DNA of 8,164 bases from Candidatus Sulfotelmatobacter sp. GTDB taxonomy: Bacteria; Acidobacteriota; Terriglobia; Terriglobales; Acidobacteriaceae. The stretch's first letter is position 1. Every line of letters begins with the position of its first letter. Shown piece after piece: positions 5,865 through 8,164 of the stretch. A model generated the notes under the pieces. That model was given only the letters and a program-made list of their open reading frames with translations. It ran no database searches and was not told where the DNA came from. The stretch covers positions 1-8,164 of the forward strand of contig JASIKQ010000180.1 of assembly GCA_030049565.1 (NCBI GenBank). Direction: 5' to 3'. The position numbers and the translations under genes were made by a program.

Positions 5865-7390
5865 CCGCGTCCCTTGCGCTTAAAACTTCTGGCGAGTTGC
5901 AAGAATGCTTGAACTCGTTCCGCATGCAATACAAAAACGGTGCCAGTGTAAGTGATCATGCCCGCTGCGATCTCGACGACCAGGCGAGCTGCCAACGGCA
6001 CAGTGTGTGGAACGGCCCACTTCAAGCACAGGACGGCAGCGGACATTACGATGCTTCCATCGAGAGCAGGCCGCAGCGAGCTTATGTAGTCTCCTAATTT
6101 TAGGTCAATCGAAGCAAACGTCTTCCAATAAAGAGGAATAGCGACGACGGGATAAGCGGCCACCCATCCCCAGGCCACTCCCGCCGTGCCCCAACGGGTA
6201 CCAACATAAAATGTGACAGGCATGACGATCACCGCCAGTAGGTCACACCACATCACAAAACGCGGGTTGCCGATTGCAGTCAATACTTTCGGAAGCAGAG
6301 CAACGATGGAACGGAATGCGGCGTACGCCGAAAGAATTTCCAGTGGAACGATCGCATTTTGCCATTTGTGTCCGAGCGCCAGAGGCAGGAGCTCTCGCGC
6401 CACCAGTCCCAGCCCAATCGTGGCGGGAAAAGTAATCAAAGACATCGCCTCGGTCAGATTTCGAACGTATCGACGAAGTTCTGCCGGTTCCTTTTGCACG
6501 AGCGCGAGATAGCTGGGAACGACTGACGTGACAAGAGATGTGATTTTCTCCAAGGGAACGTTCGCCAGTGTCCATGCCATGCCGTAAAAACCAAGCGCCG
6601 TCTGGCCAAGGCGCCGTCCCACCATCAGATTGTCGAACGTCTGGTAGGAGTTCATTGCCACAAGCGACACCGCCACGTGCCACCCAAAAACTAGAGGTCC
6701 GCGAATAGAAGAAATCCGCGGCAACGACATGCGCTGCGGCCTGGCGCAAACAATCATGATGGCGCGGATCACGATTGCAATGACGTTTCCCAGTACCAGC
6801 GACCAATAACCGAAGTGCAGGTAAGCCATCAACAAGGTCACCGCCGCTGCCAGGATCGCGAATACTGCGTCGAAAATCGAAAGCAGCCGGAAGCGAATGT
6901 CTTTGTTGAGCAAACCCTCCGGCACCGCCCTAAATCCCCAGGGAACCAGGGAGAAGCACGCAGCAATGATGACTGGGGTCAGCCGGGGTGTTCGAAAAAA
7001 TAACGCGATGGGATGAGCAAGCCCCGTAGCCATCAGAAAGCATGCAAGACCGATCAAGAACGAAAAGGCATTTAATTGCGAAATCTGCTCCTCGCTAAGA
7101 TCGGGATAATTCACGATGACCCGCAGAATGCCAAAGTCCCCAACGCAACGCAGGTAAGGAAGGATGATCATCGCCATCGCCACAATGCCAAAATCGGCAG
7201 GAGAGAGCAGGCGGACGACAATCAGCAGCGAGACCCAGGAGAAAATCTGACTGATCCAGTCGCCGGTTGCCTTCCAGGCGATGCTGCCCGCCAGCGAACG
7301 ATCCCTTTTTCGGGGAACAGATATCTCTTGGCGAGAGTTCTCCAGTTGTCCCACTTCAGAGTTTGGAGCCATAGCTTGGGGAAAGTCCAA
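5861..7390 (-). CDS. Wzx-type polysaccharide flippase (MATE/MOP superfamily)
   Basis: An inner-membrane protein of up to 509 residues, predicted to flip an undecaprenyl-linked oligosaccharide from the cytoplasmic to the periplasmic face. It is hydrophobic throughout, with about 12-14 membrane segments starting near residue 45. The WzxC/Polysacc_synt_3-like landmarks are IAWKATGDWISQIFSWV (37-53), VVRLLSPADFGIVAMA (58-73) and FDNLMVGRRLGQTALGFYG (252-270). A cytoplasmic, charged N-terminal tail of about 30 residues precedes the first helix, and the C-terminus is basic (RSFKRKGRG). The start is uncertain: TTG at 7390 has AGG 8 bases upstream; ATG at 7372 has no clear site. Its TGA overlaps the start of the multicopper oxidase, which it probably leads in an operon. 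Export of the locus glycan is the natural role; transport of lipid II or teichuronic-acid-like intermediates is also known in the superfamily. Confidence 0.94.
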   Translation of the reverse strand: MDFPQAMAPNSEVGQLENSRQEISVPRKRDRSLAGSIAWKATGDWISQIFSWVSLLIVVRLLSPADFGIVAMAMIILPYLRCVGDFGILRVIVNYPDLSEEQISQLNAFSFLIGLACFLMATGLAHPIALFFRTPRLTPVIIAACFSLVPWGFRAVPEGLLNKDIRFRLLSIFDAVFAILAAAVTLLMAYLHFGYWSLVLGNVIAIVIRAIMIVCARPQRMSLPRISSIRGPLVFGWHVAVSLVAMNSYQTFDNLMVGRRLGQTALGFYGMAWTLANVPLEKITSLVTSVVPSYLALVQKEPAELRRYVRNLTEAMSLITFPATIGLGLVARELLPLALGHKWQNAIVPLEILSAYAAFRSIVALLPKVLTAIGNPRFVMWCDLLAVIVMPVTFYVGTRWGTAGVAWGWVAAYPVVAIPLYWKTFASIDLKLGDYISSLRPALDGSIVMSAAVLCLKWAVPHTVPLAARLVVEIAAGMITYTGTVFVLHAERVQAFLQLARSFKRKGRG

Positions 7391-7627
7391 AATTCATGCC
7401 TGCCGAGACGAACCAGTTCTTCACTCGGTTGTCATGCATTTGACGATGTTGCGGGTCAGTCTTCTCCCGAAAAACGCCATCGCGCTGGTTTTTCAAGTCT
7501 TAATGAAGCCGATTCCCGAGGAGGGGTGGTCACTGCTGAAATGAGTATACACTAGCCAATACGCGCGCTTTCGCAGCAGTTGTGATTTGAGTAACCTCCT
7601 TACCCGAAGAACGGCCTCTTAAAGCAA
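7391..7627. other. Divergent intergenic region, flippase / CelD-like GNAT
   Basis: The 237 bases lie between divergent starts. Seen in it: an inverted repeat GAAAAAC/GTTTTTC (7469-7494), a GAGGAGGGG purine run on the + strand (7518-7526), a GTATAC palindrome (7545-7550) that gives TATACT as a -10-like hexamer on the - strand without a good -35, and ACCTCCTTA (7594-7602). No open frame here has a recognisable protein. Promoters for both directions are expected but could not be fixed. Confidence 0.4.
7469..7494. repeat. Inverted repeat GAAAAAC/GTTTTTC
   Basis: Seven-base perfect arms (7469-7475 and 7488-7494) flank a 12-base centre. An alternative pairing adds CCA/TGG inside with a small bulge. 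It lies about 80-100 bases upstream of the flippase start in the shared control region, so it could be a regulator binding site or a leader hairpin. The AT-rich stem is unlike a standard terminator. Confidence 0.45.
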
Positions 7628-8164
7628 ATGGGTCCCGGCAGCCTGGAAATCCGACTTTATCGCACTCTTGCGGAATTGGAAACGATTCGTCCGCAATGGA
7701 ACGATCTGCTCGCGAGCTACCCGCTCGCGACCACATTTTCCACGCCCGAGTGGCTGGTCCCCTGGTGGCGGCATTTCGCTGCCAATCAGAAGTTGCTGGC
7801 ACTCGCGTTCTTCGGCGCGAATTCGCGGCTGGCAGGTCTTGCGCTTTTGTCATTATCTCGGATGCGGGTTTTGAAGCCAGTCTCTTTTTCGCTTTTGAGA
7901 TTAATGGGAGATGGTAGTCAGGATTCGGACAATCTCGACATTCCAGTGTTGCCCGGTTTTGAGACGAGGGTTGCCGAATCACTCATTCGGTTCCTCAAAA
8001 CCGGAGCCGTGAAATGGGACTTTGCGGAATTCAATACTATGCCTCCCCAGTCCCCCATCGCGCAGGCTCTGCGGCAATTTTTCAGCGAGAATAATTGGGC
8101 GACGGTGGAAAAGAAACGCCCGGCGTCAGTCATTCCCCTGCCATCTTCATGGGAGCAATATCTT
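7628..8164 (+). CDS. CelD/BcsL-like GNAT family protein, 3' end cut by window
   Basis: From the ATG at 7628 the frame stays open for 179 codons to the last base, so the C-terminal half or more is missing. The frame upstream is closed by a TAA at 7592-7594 and offers no other usual start; the ribosome binding site is weak. TTFSTPEWLVPWWRHF (residues 35-50) is the opening signature of CelD/BcsL-type GNAT proteins (Acetyltransf_6), found in cellulose and exopolysaccharide loci. It is followed by a first acyltransferase half-domain (LLALAFFGANSRLAGLALL) and WDFAEFNTMP (130-139), the family's W/xxDFxxxxxxxP-like turn. There is no signal peptide, so a cytoplasmic acyl or aminoacyl transferase acting on a glycan precursor is likely; the substrate is unknown. 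It shares architecture with the gene at 2-1018 but is not close in sequence. It diverges from the flippase gene. Confidence 0.85.
   Translation, partial: MGPGSLEIRLYRTLAELETIRPQWNDLLASYPLATTFSTPEWLVPWWRHFAANQKLLALAFFGANSRLAGLALLSLSRMRVLKPVSFSLLRLMGDGSQDSDNLDIPVLPGFETRVAESLIRFLKTGAVKWDFAEFNTMPPQSPIAQALRQFFSENNWATVEKKRPASVIPLPSSWEQYL

Noticed and set aside
6243..6806. 187-codon open frame on the - strand inside the flippase
   Set aside because: It is another frame of the same strand within an unmistakable multi-helix flippase, and the product is Arg/His/Ser-rich without any domain.
7541..7555. Four-codon frame (MSIH) after a GAGGAGG run, as a leader peptide
   Set aside because: The purine run is about 16 bases from the ATG, too far, and there is no attenuator structure to go with it.
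7530..7982. 150-codon open frame on the - strand
   Set aside because: It is antisense to the CelD-like gene, which has the EWL signature and runs open to the window end. The product is low-complexity and Arg/Ser-rich.
1..8164. Insertion sequences, CRISPR arrays, tRNA genes, phage attachment sites
   Set aside because: No transposase motifs, no regularly spaced repeats, no cloverleaf and no flanking direct repeats were found on reading both strands.

Overview
This is an accessory, cell-surface polysaccharide type of region from a bacterial chromosome. It holds seven genes: two acyltransferase-like proteins cut by the window edges, a PAPS-type sulfotransferase, a secreted beta-propeller, a class I SAM methyltransferase, a secreted multicopper oxidase and a Wzx-type polysaccharide flippase. 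There is no rRNA, tRNA, CRISPR array, insertion sequence or transposase. Base composition looks moderate (mid-50s percent GC by eye). The gene mix and the look of the proteins (CelD/FemAB-type GNAT proteins, a three-domain oxidase with a YWYHPHPHG motif, a small methyltransferase with a VDTSG motif) suggest a soil bacterium, possibly Acidobacteriota. That assignment is an inference from protein style, not something the sequence proves.

Layout from left to right: the 3' part of a FemAB/GNAT-like gene (+, 2-1018) converges with a sulfotransferase gene (-, 1038-2111), leaving 19 bases between their stop codons. A divergent gap of about 260 bases separates the sulfotransferase from a two-gene + unit: signal-peptide beta-propeller (2373-3221) and methyltransferase (3245-3886), 23 bases apart. 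A 199-base convergent gap (3887-4085) carries inverted repeats and a possible decayed gene fragment. The - strand unit follows: flippase (7390-5861) and multicopper oxidase (5864-4086), joined by a GTGATG overlap that implies translational coupling. A divergent gap of 237 bases with an inverted repeat and an anti-Shine-Dalgarno-like 9-mer leads to the 5' part of a second, CelD-like GNAT gene (+, 7628 to the window end).

Inferred joint role: the flippase would move a lipid-linked glycan across the inner membrane. The sulfotransferase, GNAT/FemAB-like proteins and methyltransferase could decorate the glycan or its precursors. The propeller and oxidase act outside the cytoplasm. No glycosyltransferase, polymerase or chain-length regulator lies in the window, so the rest of the pathway, if present, must lie outside it. 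The most unusual point is the tight coupling of a complete four-motif multicopper oxidase to a Wzx-like flippase.
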